NCBI RefSeq assembly: GCF_024362695.1
Contig: NC_065405.1
Coordinates: 2,488,672-2,552,671 of the forward strand
DNA from: Pectinophora gossypiella
Lineage: Eukaryota > Arthropoda > Insecta > Lepidoptera > Gelechiidae
Direction: 5' to 3'
DNA: 64,000 nucleotides
In this document: positions 10,388 through 20,744 of the stretch, one piece after another
Numbering within the stretch: position 1 is the stretch's first letter
Layout of the letters: the number at the start of each line of letters is the position of its first letter
Translations under genes and position numbers: made by a program
The notes under the pieces: model-generated
What the model saw: the letters and a program-made list of their open reading frames with translations, nothing else
Databases searched by the model: none
What the model was told of the DNA's origin: nothing

Positions 10388-11202
10388 AAGTTGTGTGAGT
10401 GTTGTTCGAGTAACAGTTTTACGAGAATGGAGTTAAAAAGAAAAATACAACTTCAAAGCATTCTTTATAAACTGGTTTGTAAATATTTGATAAGCTTGAA
10501 TAACAAATCTCAAACTTGATTCTAGCTAAGTTTTGTAAAACGTTATTAAAAAAGTTGGTTTAACAATATAAAAAAGTTATTTAAAAATAGATTGATCAAT
10601 CTAAGTAATTCTTGACTGGATAGCTATTGTCTACAGTATTATATTATACATCAATGCCTTTTGAAATAAAAAAAAAGAAAAAGTAAAATAGAATTTCTTA
10701 AAATAATATTTGAATCTAAAAATATTCACTCGATTAAATTGCTATTATGATCCAAACAAATTTTAATTTAATTTCCATTAGAAAATTACTGGTTCAAAAT
10801 GACTAACTTATTATTTCTTTTTCTTGCTTAAAATTCATAAATAAATTGAATAGAAAAATAATGTCTTTCGTCAATTTACCTCTTTTTTCTTTTACACAGT
10901 CAAATACCCAATTAAAAGTGTAATCTAGTTCCGTATTCAAAATGCGGATGCGGATGTCGACGAGACGAGTTGTGCGGATGACGTCTTCCTGCACTCACCA
11001 CATCCGTCCGGGAAACACCTTAAATGTATTTTCTGACTACCCTCCACTACAGCAGGCGAACGTTAGATAACAATTCTGTGTTTGAAATAACATTCCGTTT
11101 GTAAATTAAAAGTGTTTACTTGGTTTATAGAAGCACATTAGTTTAAGAACAATTTAATAAAACATTATTTTATAACAAATATGATGGATAACTCGACGGA
11201 AG
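10388..11202. other. AT-rich, unassigned
   Basis: No genes, RNAs or repeats recognised. Confidence 0.4.
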
Positions 11203-11362
11203 CATGATGGACTGATGTTATGGGCGATAGGCTGATCCCTTATCACCATAAGGTTCATCACAATCCAGCTTACGATATCGTATCAACAGTGGCTGCAAGT
11301 TGTTTGTGATTACTTATGGCTCTGCCCACCCCATTAGGGGCGGGCGTGAGTTTATGTATGTA
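11203..11362 (+). mobile_element. RetB, near full length
   Basis: ATGATGGACTGATGTTATGG, CACCATAAGGTTCATCA, AACAGTGGCTGCAAGTTGT, GCTCTGCCCACCCCATT and GCGTGAGTTTATGTATG in order. Six other loci (37947, 38645, 40947, 43010, 45495, 58461) carry the family. Short (about 160 bp), non-coding, ATGT-type tail. Confidence 0.8.
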
Positions 11363-11426
11363 CTTATTATTAGTTTTAGCCAATAAAGAATTACTACATA
11401 TAGAAAAGTAACTTTCCGCCCCGCAC

Positions 11427-11895
11427 TTAAATCAATGTAGGTTTACATTACAAGTTATTTAATAACTAGTGGAACACATTTAATACCAGACAGTTTTAAC
11501 ATTTAGGCAATCATTAATTTTATAATAAGCTTTTTCCCATAAACTAAGCTTAGACCGGGTTTCCACTGACGCGGAGATGGGCGGAGAAGAGCGGAGATGT
11601 GCGGATTTGACCAACCGCAGCGTTCGTTAGAGCGAAAAACGAAGACGCTCTGTCACTCTCTCCCTCACGGTGATTGGTCGATTCCTGCACATCTCCGCTC
11701 CTCTCCGCCCAGCTCCGCGTCAATGGAAACGCAGCCTTACATAAGCTTTAAATTAATTTTCTGATAAATTAAAAATACTGTTTAATAGTTTAATGTAAAA
11801 ACGTAACCCCAAAAAAGATTAATTTAATTTACTTAGTCTAGAATTTTGGACAGAAATTGTATTTTTGTTCCTTGTATTGTAAGTATGTCTTGTAA
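11427..11895 (+). repeat. Duplicated segment, interrupted copy
   Basis: Second copy of 7236-7480, diverged, interrupted by a terminal-inverted-repeat element at 11553-11736. Confidence 0.75.
11553..11736. mobile_element. 184-bp TIR element, TTA duplication
   Basis: Ends GACCGGGTTTCCACTGACGC and (reverse complement of the right end) GGCTGCGTTTCCATTGACGC, continuing inward with GCGGAG repeats. TTA flanks at 11550-11552 and 11737-11739. The homologous segment at 7236 lacks it. TIR plus TTA fits a PIF/Harbinger-type MITE; class is inference. Confidence 0.75.
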
Positions 11896-13029
11896 GTATA
11901 TAAATATATATCCCCATAAGTGGTGTTACTAAATCCCCAGCCCAAGAAAACGAGTCTAAAAACAAGCTGATTTGACAAAGTGCATATTTGTGTTTCACTA
12001 AAAGTTTGTCCGTTTCAAATAAAATGTAAAAGGCTAAACCCAAAAAGTTAGTAATTTCGACGAGTTTTTCTCTTTTAAATGAATTTAGAGTAAACGTATG
12101 TGTAACCGTTTGGAGTTACGTGAAATTTCGCTAAATATGCAAATTAACTGTCGGAAATGTACTGAAAATTGAAAGAGGTTCGGACTCTTCGGACCCAATT
12201 AACATACGACTCTTTCAAATACTTAATAATTATAGCTGTGGTATGTTTACGATGGAAATATAAACTATACTTGAATAATAAATGGTACTTAGCCATAAAT
12301 CTCATATAAGTGTCTAAGTCAGTTTTGTTGGAAATAATGATTAAATACATGTAACTTGTAATTTTATCTAAATTTTAGCGACATACAGTTATATTTTTTT
12401 AGGAAACAATGAGAATAAGAACCGTCCATTTCTCCCACTAGGTGTCGCTACTGTTGAGTGTTCTTAAATTTTGACAGTTCTTCATACTATTTGAGAAAAC
12501 AATTATATATATATTTATTTATTTATTTAAGATACAACATCGGTAAAAACATAAAAAATATATACAAATAAAATGGACAATGACCATATGTTATAAGGCG
12601 CAGGCGTATTGTTTTGGTTATATTTTTACACTATAATCCTTTGCGCAGCATTTAACTGAAAAATCATAGTGTTATATTTATTCCTTAAAGATCAGAAAGA
12701 AGAAATGTTACAATATCAATTTTTCAACCAAAATTGTCTTTTTACAATTGGCTGCTTTTCTTTTTCGTAATTCATCCTTAAGACGGGATACACTCCACGT
12801 TGCTCCACAATTTTATAGCAATTTATCACGAATTTTAGCTGGACTGTATGGAGAATTGTCAAAATTTAGAAACATTCAACAGTGCTGCCGCCTACATTTG
12901 AGCTTCTGGTTTTTATCCCCAACCTTGTCAAGGCTTTTATGACAAGCCCAAGATGAGAGATAACCTAGGTACGAGTACTAATGCGGCATCGAAGACGGAA
13001 CGACTCACCATTTTTGTTCAACTGCTCTC
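11896..13029. other. Mostly unassigned
   Basis: Near 12510-12600 a TATTTATTTATTTAT run followed by AAGATACAACATCGG looks like a reversed LINE tail. A 64-codon frame at 12748-12942 has no motif I can name. Confidence 0.35.
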
Positions 13030-13292
13030 TTAGACCAGTCTCTCTTTATGATATTCTCCCTCCTAAAATTCCCACAACTATAAATGTTAAATCTCTCCTC
13101 TTGTATACTAACTCCCCTCTAATCAGACTAATTTGTAAATGTATATGTAAAAACAATTTAAGGGGATGTGATGCTCGCTCCGGGGCCTACCTGATGCAAA
13201 GGCTGTCCATCGCCATTCAACGTGGCAACGCGGTGAGTGTTATGGGGACCTTTGCGCCGGGTGAGGCGAGGGGGGGCCTGTTTGACTAAGCA
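13030..13292 (+). pseudogene. Possible transposable-element coding relic
   Basis: Frame ending at 13289 reads LYDILPPKIPTTINVKSLLL, a basic Cys segment CKCICKNNLRGC, then GAYLMQRLSIAIQRGNAVSV and MGTF before the stop. The composition looks protein-like, and I suspect a retroelement ORF end, but I cannot place it. The 5' part is not continuous with any recognisable domain. Confidence 0.35.
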
Positions 13293-14107
13293 GGGATCCC
13301 TGCTACAATGTTTAGTTAAGGTATTTTCTGTTTTTTTTTTTATTTTTATTTTTCTTTTCCATTTTTATGTTTTTTCATCGCCAAATTTGTTTATTGTTAA
13401 AATGTGTAAATGAAAACAAACTTATTATTATGCTGCGGTTATTTTGAAAACTACCTTGTTCAAATATACCAAAAAAAATAATTACATTGTGTTAAACGTT
13501 TTGTGACGTCCTGTTTTGTCTTGTTGCATGTTAACTCTTTAGTTCTCTACCTACAGTTTAAAATTAATCAACCTGTCAAATTATTTCAGTTTGTTTTCTG
13601 ATCACTTCGACACTGGCAGAATAGTCTTACTCCTAAGCGACCCATTGCCATAATATAAAAAAAAAACCTAGGTACTAAACATTGTTAGCTACTACGGTTC
13701 TAAGAATAAATTGCTTTCTAGCAATACAAATACAAATTGTACATAATTTTGCCGCCAATTATTCATATCATGTGCTTACATATTTTTGAGCAGTTTTTAA
13801 ATGCAATATAGACTTTTGTATTGCATCGTAAGGTTTCTTTTTCTTCACCCTTTTCCAGTCCAGCTGAGAATTGTGAATTGCAGATTACTCGCCGTATAAT
13901 ATTCACAGTGCTGTTAGCACTTTAATATGAACTGCAATCTAGGTGGTACGCAATTAACGCTGCATTCGTAGTGAGAAAATTACTTCTCTGTTCCTTGATT
14001 GTGTAATTCGTACACTATTAATTATACTGCACAATACACTATTAATGAGCTGCCTAATGAAACTCGAAGTTTCATCGGGAAAACAACTGGTCGTTTATTA
14101 TTCGTTA
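13293..14107. other. AT-rich, unassigned
   Basis: T-rich run at 13329-13365; nothing else recognised. Confidence 0.4.
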
Positions 14108-14255
14108 CAGGGTTACAATAGCCACATCGAAGCAATTCATCTAAGAAAGCAATATTGCTATTTGACTTTTGTTTACTTTTCTTATGCGCAAATGTCAAAT
14201 TGCAATATTGCTTTCTTAGGTGAATTGCTTCGATGTGGCCACTTTAACCCCCCCT
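14108..14255. mobile_element. FB-1 foldback element
   Basis: Complete palindrome from CAGGGTTACAATAGCCACAT to ATGTGGCCACTTTAACCCCC. The left terminus is more diverged than the right. Confidence 0.85.
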
Positions 14256-14443
14256 ATTAACGATAAAGATGCTTGACAGTCGATTTCGACTACAGCGATA
14301 GTAACTGGTGGACTTAAGAGCTTAGGAGTGCTTTAATGAACTGAACTGTATAATGGCATGAATAAGATATAAAGGATGTTATCAAGTTAATGACAGCGCA
14401 ACGAAAAAAATTGCGCCCATGAATTATCCGCCAGGAACTTTCT

Positions 14444-14521
14444 GACGATTCAAAGCATGATTCTGGGTTGATATCTAGGAAGTCCTCTTGATATCAACCC
14501 AGAATCATACTTTGAATCGTC
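14444..14521. repeat. FB-2-like hairpin core
   Basis: GACGATTCAAAGCATGATTC...GGGTTGATATC is mirrored by GATATCAACCC...GAATCGTC; arms of about 32 nt with a short loop. The core matches FB-2, but the FB-2 termini are absent. Confidence 0.7.
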
Positions 14522-14611
14522 CCCTAAATTTTTCGGTAAGTTAAGTTGTAAGTGATACCGCACTTACAACGTATTTTACGGTATTTGGTGCGTCAACATA
14601 CCTCCATATTG

Positions 14612-14692
14612 TGGCCAAGGGGCCTTTGGCGGGTCAACAGGAATCCCGACGCCAGGGTTGATGATCTCACAACCCACACAAGAGAAGGAGAA
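14612..14692 (+). mobile_element. SINE-A tail fragment
   Basis: GGGGCCTTTGGCGGGTCAAC, GACGCCAGGGTTGATGA, then CAACCCACACAAGAGAAGG. Belongs to the AGAGAAG tail subtype also seen at 168 and 16103. Confidence 0.75.
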
Positions 14693-14705
14693 GCATTAAA
14701 CCAAT

Positions 14706-15092
14706 TATATCATATTACTAGCTTTTCCCCGCGACTTCGTCCGCGTGGCGTTATAAAAGAGAGGTCTTTGTGTGTGTGGGAGTGCATGTCATATTTCAAC
14801 TTTAACTCCCGTTCCCTTAGGAATTTTGCAATATCCTGTTGCAACTAAGCTTTAAGTTTACTAAGGTACCTGCATGCCAATTTTAAGCGTCTAACTTAAG
14901 CGGTTTAGATTTTTCATACAAAAGGATTTTCCCGCTAATTCCTGTTCCCGTGGGAATTTCGGGAATTCCTTTCTTAGTGCACCTCCACGGTACCCAAGCT
15001 ACGTCCCTTCCAAATTTCAAGTGCCTACGTTTAGCCGTTTAGGCTGTGCGTTGATATGTCAGTCAGTCAGTTTCTCCTTTTATATATTTAGA
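14706..15092 (+). repeat. Abundant moth-type repeat (CCGCGACTTCGTCCGCGTGG)
   Basis: Starts ACTAGCTTTTCCCCGCGACT and ends TGATATGTCAGTCAGTCAG, TTTCTCCTTTTATATATTTA. I recognise both ends as a common lepidopteran interspersed repeat. A related element lies at 17885. No coding content. Confidence 0.7.
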
Positions 15093-15107
15093 TGTCAAAC
15101 AAACGGA

Positions 15108-15225
15108 CTGCCTCCGTGGTCCAATGGTTGAGTGTTGTGCTCACGATCCGGAGGTCCCACACAAATGGTTCATGTTCATGTTAATGGTTCATGTTAATGG
15201 TTCATGTTCATGTTAGTATTGGTTC
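15108..15225 (+). mobile_element. SINE-A head fragment plus short tandem repeat
   Basis: 15108-15155 is the tRNA-like head (GCCTCCGTGGTCCAATGG), cut off before the B box. It is followed by several GGTTCATGTTAAT-like units at 15165-15225. Confidence 0.7.
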
Positions 15226-15624
15226 AGTTAAAGATACTTTTGTGACATATATTTTGTACCAAAAATTGAAAAATGCGACAACCTGCCAATCCATTTACCA
15301 TACTACGCGGACAGATAAAGTTTCCACTTTGTGACTTTAGCTGCTACATTCAAACGACAACATAACTCCACACCTCGCGCTGCGTTAGGCGCCATTCAGT
15401 CTGAGTTCTTTTGGCGACCAGCCAACCTGAAAATAATCGCCCACTGTAACCTTTGTACGGAAACCTTAGAGATACCAGCTCATGACAATAGGCTGACCGG
15501 CTTTGCATTGCTAAGGCAGTAAAAAGAGGTGATATGTGTTATGACCGCGTTTAGGGCAACGCTCAGCGTAGAACGGCGAATTCGACATACTCGTTTGGAG
15601 ATGTAATGGACATTCTTTTATCAT

Positions 15625-15890
15625 TTCGATGGGATTCTCCATTTAGAGCATTGTGTCCATATGCTCCTCCCGCGTATGGATGTTAGGGCACGCGGAACAG
15701 GACGTCAGATGAGCCATAGTCTGTGGCGTTATCGCGTGAGAATGTGCCTGTGGCATTTCATTTCATTTCATGAGTATTTTACCACATGGACAGCATTTTC
15801 CATTTGGAGCGTTGTGTTCATATGCTCTTCTAGCGTATAGATGACAGGGCACGCGGAGCAGGCCGTCAGGTGAGCCATAGCCTGGCGTTA
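15625..15890 (-). pseudogene. Two copies of a LINE C-terminal Cys/His segment
   Basis: Reverse translation of 15750 downward gives ITPQTMAHLTSCSACPNIHT and EEHMDTML, and of 15890 downward AMAHLTACSACPVIYTLEEH. Both match QTMEHLTSCPACPN of the relic at 47342. This is the C-terminal Cys/His end of a non-LTR retrotransposon polymerase. The two copies are about 160 bp apart in direct orientation; both are truncated, and one has an internal stop. Confidence 0.65.
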
Positions 15891-16034
15891 TTATTTATTA
15901 TTTTATTTTATTTGGTTATGGTTTTGTTTTTTTTTTGGTTATTTTATTTGGTTATCGCGCGCGTATTGGCATGTAGCTTTTCATCTTCTGTCGTGTGGCT
16001 TTTAAGATCAATGACCAAGTCCATCTGTTGTTAG

Positions 16035-16565
16035 AGTGTTTGAAAGTAAGATGGTCCATGCTTTGGAAGGCGTGTTAACCCGTTGGTACCTATTACTACT
16101 TAACGGCCTCCGTGGTCCAGTGGTTGACAGTTAGGCTCACGATCCGGAGGTCCCGGGTTCGAATCCCGGTGGGGAAATATCACAAAAATTACTTTGTGAT
16201 CCCTAGTTTGGTTCGGACATTACAGGCTGATCACCTGATTGCCCGAAAGTAAGATGATCCGTGAAGAAGGCACGCTAAGCCGTTGGTCCCGGTTACTACT
16301 TACTGATGTAAGTAAGTAGTCGTTACATGAGTCATGTCTGGGGCCTATGGCGGCTCGATAGTAACCCTGACACTAGGGTTGATGACGTTGGTGATTCACC
16401 TCACAACCAACACGAGAGAAGAGAAGACTACTTACTGATGTAAGCACGTAGTCGTTATATGATCCATGTCACGGCCCCTTGGAAGCTCAATAGTAATCTG
16501 GATACCAGTATTGGTTGCTGAAGTTGGTAATCCACCTCACGACCCACACGATAGGCGATGAAGAC
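16035..16565 (+). mobile_element. Older SINE-A copy, split by a younger SINE-A
   Basis: The left part 16035-16102 is the SINE-A central domain (AAGTAAGATGGTCCATGC, GGCGTGTTAACCCGTTGG, ACTACTTA). The right part 16427-16565 resumes with ACTACTTACTGATGTAAG and runs to the ACCCACACGATAGGCGATGA end. The head of the older copy is missing. Confidence 0.8.
16103..16426 (+). mobile_element. Full-length SINE-A inserted into SINE-A
   Basis: Complete element: tRNA-like head with A box (TGGTCCAGTGG) and B box (GGTTCGAATCC), central domain, and CACGAGAGAAGAGAAG tail. Flanked by ACTACTTA at 16095-16102 and 16427-16434. Best-preserved SINE-A in the window. Confidence 0.85.
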
Positions 16566-16871
16566 TTAAAGAAAGGGCATACCAAGAAAAAAAAGTAGTT
16601 GCCGTCAGTGTGGAAAAACCTTAAGCAGAAAAAACAAGGATGTTAGCCTATCTCCCTATAATTTATTCGGACACTACCCTAAAAATATACGATGTCATTT
16701 CGACGACTACGAAGACATCTTTCCTTATGAGATTAACCATGTGGAAACAGATGAAGAAAAATTGTTACGAGTTGAATAGAATAGAATAGTTTATTATAAA
16801 AGGACGTATTAAATAGTTTACTATATTAGTTGCGAGCTAGGCTAATAGTAATTGTAGGCACCGTGGGTACA

Positions 16872-17086
16872 CTTTTTTTTATCGTTGGGAAATGCGTTAC
16901 GCATACCACGCCGCCCGGGGGGGGCGACGTGGTTATGTGGGACTCCCCGGGTGTCGCCACCCGGTATACCCACTAAAACCCAACGGTGTTCCTCCTTGCC
17001 GCCGTGTGGCGGGGATACGGGAACGCAATTGCACACAACCGCGTCCCCGCCGGCGGATGCCCTTGCGGGCCCAGCGCCCATGGGAG
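16872..17086 (-). mobile_element. GC-rich retroposon, 5'-truncated
   Basis: A 215-bp GC-rich island that begins with CTTTTTTTT (reversed A tail) and is flanked by the perfect 12-bp duplication ACCGTGGGTACA at 16860-16871 and 17087-17098. The overlapping frames of 60-100 codons are composition artefacts. Probably the 3' end of a LINE not otherwise present here. Confidence 0.85.
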
Positions 17087-17099
17087 ACCGTGGGTACAT

Positions 17100-17884
17100 T
17101 TACTACATTCGGTGTCAACATGAAATGCCTAAATCTAGTAAAGAGATATGAATACGATGCACTTCAAATAAGTAACGTTTCTACTGGTTTTTTTTTGATA
17201 TAAAAAAATAAATAAATTTTGTATTTTTTTCTACTGCCTAATTAATGGTCCATTGCTGGGCAAAGGATAAAATATTTAAAAATGATCGTAATAAAAAAGA
17301 ACTATTGGGTAATTTATTATGGTTAAATGATAAGCTACCACATTCGATATTATTTCATGTTGTATTTATAACCTGTGGTTATAACTGTGAAGTAGCCAAT
17401 TTTATTTGATTGAGGAAAAAAATCTTTTGTTTCTGTGTATGATTTGTATATTATTTGATGTTTCCGTGGCGTCATAAAATAATTATTTATTTATTTATAA
17501 TTTATTTACATTTCACGACTTTACAGTGCAGAAGCGCCAATGCGCCGTAAAACTTTCAATATAAACAATAATATAATTCGACATATGTAACTTATGTGTA
17601 AACAATAATAATAAACAATAATTCATAATGAATAATATATATAAGTATACGTAAAATCCACCACCACCATCAGATGGGAATAATAAATGCCAAGGAAAGA
17701 TATATATACGTAAATGTTTCTTTGTTTGTTGTTTGGTACTTATTCTGCAAACTCGATTGCACTCTCTGTCCTTTATAAAAGACCTGTAAAAGAACTGTGT
17801 CAAGCGGGCCTGGACCCAACTGCCATTGTTGCAGCAAACACTTGGCTGGCTTTTGAGACAATAGCTCTGTGACTTCCATGAACA
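17100..17884. other. AT-rich, unassigned
   Basis: No gene. A TTATTTATTTATAATTTATT run near 17485 may be a reversed retroposon tail. Confidence 0.4.
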
Positions 17885-18175
17885 AAAAGAAAAATCGAAC
17901 TAAGTGCGAGTCAGTCTCGCCCACCGAGGGTTCCGTACCCAGAAACATAATTATTACCAGCGGCCGCCCGCGATTTCGACCGCGTGGATTTCGGATTCCG
18001 CGACTTAGAATTTCCGATTTTTTTTAGATTGTTAATACCTATGTGTTATTCTGATGCATAAGCTACATTATTGTAAAGTTTCATTAAAATCCATTCAGTC
18101 GTTTTTGCGTGAAAGGGTAACAAACATCCAAACATCCATACTCACAAACTTTCATATTTATAATATTAGTAAGAT
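17885..18175 (+). repeat. Abundant moth-type repeat, second form
   Basis: GGTTCCGTACCCAGAAACAT, then AGCGGCCGCCCGCGA, CCATTCAGTCGTTTTTGCGT, AACAAACATCCAAACATCCA and TTATAATATTAGTAAGAT. Recognised as a common lepidopteran repeat; its terminal block is the reverse complement of the start of the 4003 repeat. Confidence 0.7.
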
Positions 18176-18360
18176 ACACTAATCAATCTTTAGTGGTTTA
18201 GATTAGCTAAAAATTATAATGATGTCTCTTATTATTAATAATAATTATGTTCTTTATTTCAGACTTCACAGGGTCCATTATATAGACATCCTTCAGAATT
18301 TAAAAAAAAAAAAAAACTATTTCAAATACTACGACATTAAAAAAAGACAAAAATCTTCAT

Positions 18361-18456
18361 GAATTTTCCGACAGGAAATTCCACTCGATATCAACTCAGA
18401 ATAATGGTCTGAATCATCCCCCTCAGTATTGGTTACGTTGTGACTAACATTCTGTA
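18361..18456. mobile_element. FB-2 half copy
   Basis: AAATTCCACTCGATATCAAC, GGTCTGAATCATCCCCCTCA, then GTGACTAACATTCTGTA: one arm to the terminus. Confidence 0.75.
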
Positions 18457-18706
18457 TGTGCAATGACAAATGAACAATTTATAAAGCCTATAACGTTGCT
18501 GCGAATGAGTTTACCCTTAGAATAAATAAGCAAGCGACAAAACAAGATGTATTTTTTTAATTTGTATCTCATTACGACATATATATTGTAGGATAGCGAA
18601 GATTCATTTATGTTTCGCAAAACGGATCCCTAAGAAAGAAAATGTATGAAGAACATACTCAGAGCAGAGCAGGGCCGTTGTCAGGATCAACATTAAGTGC
18701 TTCAAT

Positions 18707-19006
18707 CTTCTTCTATCGTGTGGGTTGAGAGGTGGATTACCAACCTCATCAACCCTGGTGTCAGGGTTACTATTGAGCCGCCAAAGGCCCCTGACATGGC
18801 TCAAGTAACGAGTACGTACTTACATCAGTAAGTAGTAACTTCCGAAGCACGGATCGTCTTCCTTTCGGACAATCTGGTGATCAGCCAGTAATGTCCTAAC
18901 CAGACTAGGGACCACAAAGTATTTTTTGTGATATGTCCCCACCGGGAATTGAACCCGGGCCCTCCGGATTGTGAACTCAACGCCCAACCAATGGACCACG
19001 GAAGTC
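18707..19006 (-). mobile_element. SINE-A, full span with small deletion
   Basis: Reverse copy from CTTCTTCTATCGTGTGGG to the tRNA-like head GGACCACGGAAGTC. About 25 bp of the central domain is missing between GTAGTAAC and TTCCGAAGCAC. Confidence 0.85.
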
Positions 19007-19126
19007 GTTAGACGTTAGTCGTGATTATTTCCGGTGGCATTTTTCCTTTTGCAGTACGGAACCCTAAAAATTTACAATTCAGATTACCAACTGAATAAGA
19101 TTTTGAGTTTGAGTTAGATAGTTTAA

Positions 19127-19225
19127 CACTTTCAAGGACAGAACGTCTAATGACGTTCCGATTTCAAGGTGTCATACTGTCTATTATGAACCATCAATGT
19201 CCCATGGTCTCTGCCCGTGAAAGGG
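19127..19225 (+). mobile_element. PGB-1, TTAA-flanked MITE
   Basis: 99 bp with ends CACTTTCAAGGACAGA and CTCTGCCCGTGAAAGGG (imperfect inverted repeats), TTAA on both sides (19123-19126, 19226-19229). TTAA targets and these ends suggest a piggyBac-type non-autonomous element. Confidence 0.75.
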
Positions 19226-19239
19226 TTAAGGAGTCTTAA

Positions 19240-19346
19240 CACTTTCAAGGACATAACGTCTATTGACGTTCCGATTCCAAGTTGTCATACTCTCATACTA
19301 CCTATTATGAACCATCAATGACCCATGGTCTCTGTCCGTGAAAGGG
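19240..19346 (+). mobile_element. PGB-1, second tandem copy
   Basis: 107 bp, same orientation, TTAA at 19236-19239 and 19347-19350; six bases separate its TTAA from the previous copy's. Differs by an 8-bp CTCATACT-type duplication in the middle. Confidence 0.75.
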
Positions 19347-19761
19347 TTAAGAAGGTATAGGGATAAGAAAAAGAGGGCCTTAAAAGAAGGTTGTATCCCT
19401 GATTACATGCCTGTATCAGATCTATAACTTCTTATTGCCTTCATACTTGTACTTTCTTCAATTGAAAACTTAATAGCTTTTATTAAATTTTTCATTTCGC
19501 TACAAGTCTCACAACAATGTAGCTATTAAGTAATCTGTGTAAGGAGAAGTCTTGGAGTAAAATCTTTAAAATCAAGTTTGTTTTAGGTGGTGTGAGAAAA
19601 CGCCCTCTGGTTCGTCCGGGGTGGCCTGGGCAAACTGCGAAAACCAAAGACTCCTGTCACTAATTGGCTATTTGACAGTTTTCGGATACATATTTTAAAA
19701 ATTGCGAACGTTTATTTTATACTTCTTAAAATATTTTATTTTCTCGGAAATGCTTTATACA

Positions 19762-20081
19762 GCCTCCGTGGTCTAGTGGTTAGAGCGTTAGGCTCTCGAT
19801 ATGGACGTCCGGGTTCGATTCCCGATGGGGACATTGTCGAAATCACTTTGTGAGACTGTCCTTTGTTTGGTAAGGACTTTTCAGGCTTGAATCACCTGAT
19901 TGTCCGAAAAATGAAGATGATTCTGTGTTTCGGAGGGCACGTTAAGCCGTTGGTCCCGACTATTAGCCATACAAACACTTCCACCAGCCCGCAGTGGAGC
20001 AGCGTGTTGGACGGTTGATTGAGGGGAGGCCTATGCCCAGTAGTGGGACGTATATAGGCTGTTTATGTATGTTATGTATGT
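19762..20081 (+). mobile_element. SINE-B, full length
   Basis: Head GCCTCCGTGGTCTAGTGG with B box GGTTCGATTCC, central domain GGGCACGTTAAGCCGTTGG, and 3' part GGGGAGGCCTATGCCCAG, AGTGGGACGTATATAGGCTG and an ATGT-rich end. Flanked by ATGCTTTATACA at 19750-19761 and 20082-20093. Best SINE-B copy. Confidence 0.9.
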
Positions 20082-20095
20082 ATGCTTTATACAGC

Positions 20096-20309
20096 GTGTC
20101 AGCATCGTACTGAACACTGAGGGGGATTATTCAGAGTTAATATCGAGAGGAATTTTCCGTCGCAAAATTCATATTTTTTTTTGTATTTTTTTAAATTATT
20201 TTCATATCTATGCTTTTGCGATGGAAGATTCCGCTTGATATTAACTCTTCTGAGTTATTCTTCATGAGCTGAATCATCCTCTTCAGTATTCGTTATGACG
20301 TCACTTCAC
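20096..20309. mobile_element. FB-2 foldback element
   Basis: GAGGGGGATTATTCAGAG, GGAATTTTCCGTCGCAAAAT, T/A-rich centre, then the inverted arm to CAGTATTCGTTATGACGTCA. Begins directly after the SINE-B duplication. Termini diverged. Confidence 0.75.
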
Positions 20310-20408
20310 TAATTCATCTGACAACCCTAGGGTTAGGGTTACTATTGTGCTGTCAGAAACTCCTGGCATGGCATGGCTCGTGCAATCTAATTGTAAATGG
20401 TCGGCAGC

Positions 20409-20744
20409 TTTTTTTTTTTTTTTTTTTGACGTGACTTATTGTAGATTTGCCGCAGATGGCATTAACTACTTGGCCGGACAAATGGGGAGCGCTGAAGGCT
20501 CTCACCCGGTACAACGTTTAAGACAACAGGCCTGAGGGTGCCCAGTTGGGCGCGAACCTCGGCTCAGGGCGTCGTCTGAGAGGAAAAATATTTGAAAGAA
20601 TTAATCGACCCTAGTGGGTCGATAGCGATAAGCGCTGAATGAGGGAAATCGTCGACCACGCCGGCGGGGTCGGTATCGGGGTCCTGAAGTGTTTGGTGTC
20701 GCGAGCTGATTGGCTGCCTCTATGGCTAGGGTAATCGGGTCGTC
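20409..20744 (-). mobile_element. RetA insertion, 336 bp, with target duplication
   Basis: Starts with a 19-base T run (reversed poly-A), then GACGTGACTTATTGTAG, and extends to GTAATCGGGTCGTC. Flanked by the perfect GGTCGGCAGC at 20399-20408 and 20745-20754. The longest RetA copy with a clean tail; 5'-truncated. Confidence 0.9.

Noticed and set aside
16105..16180. Functional tRNA gene
   Set aside because: It has A and B boxes, but the acceptor and anticodon stems do not close, and it continues into the SINE-A body.
16842..17203. Four overlapping frames in a GC-rich block, resembling a gene
   Set aside because: GC content removes stops in all frames; the block has a reversed A tail and target duplication, so it is a retroposon.
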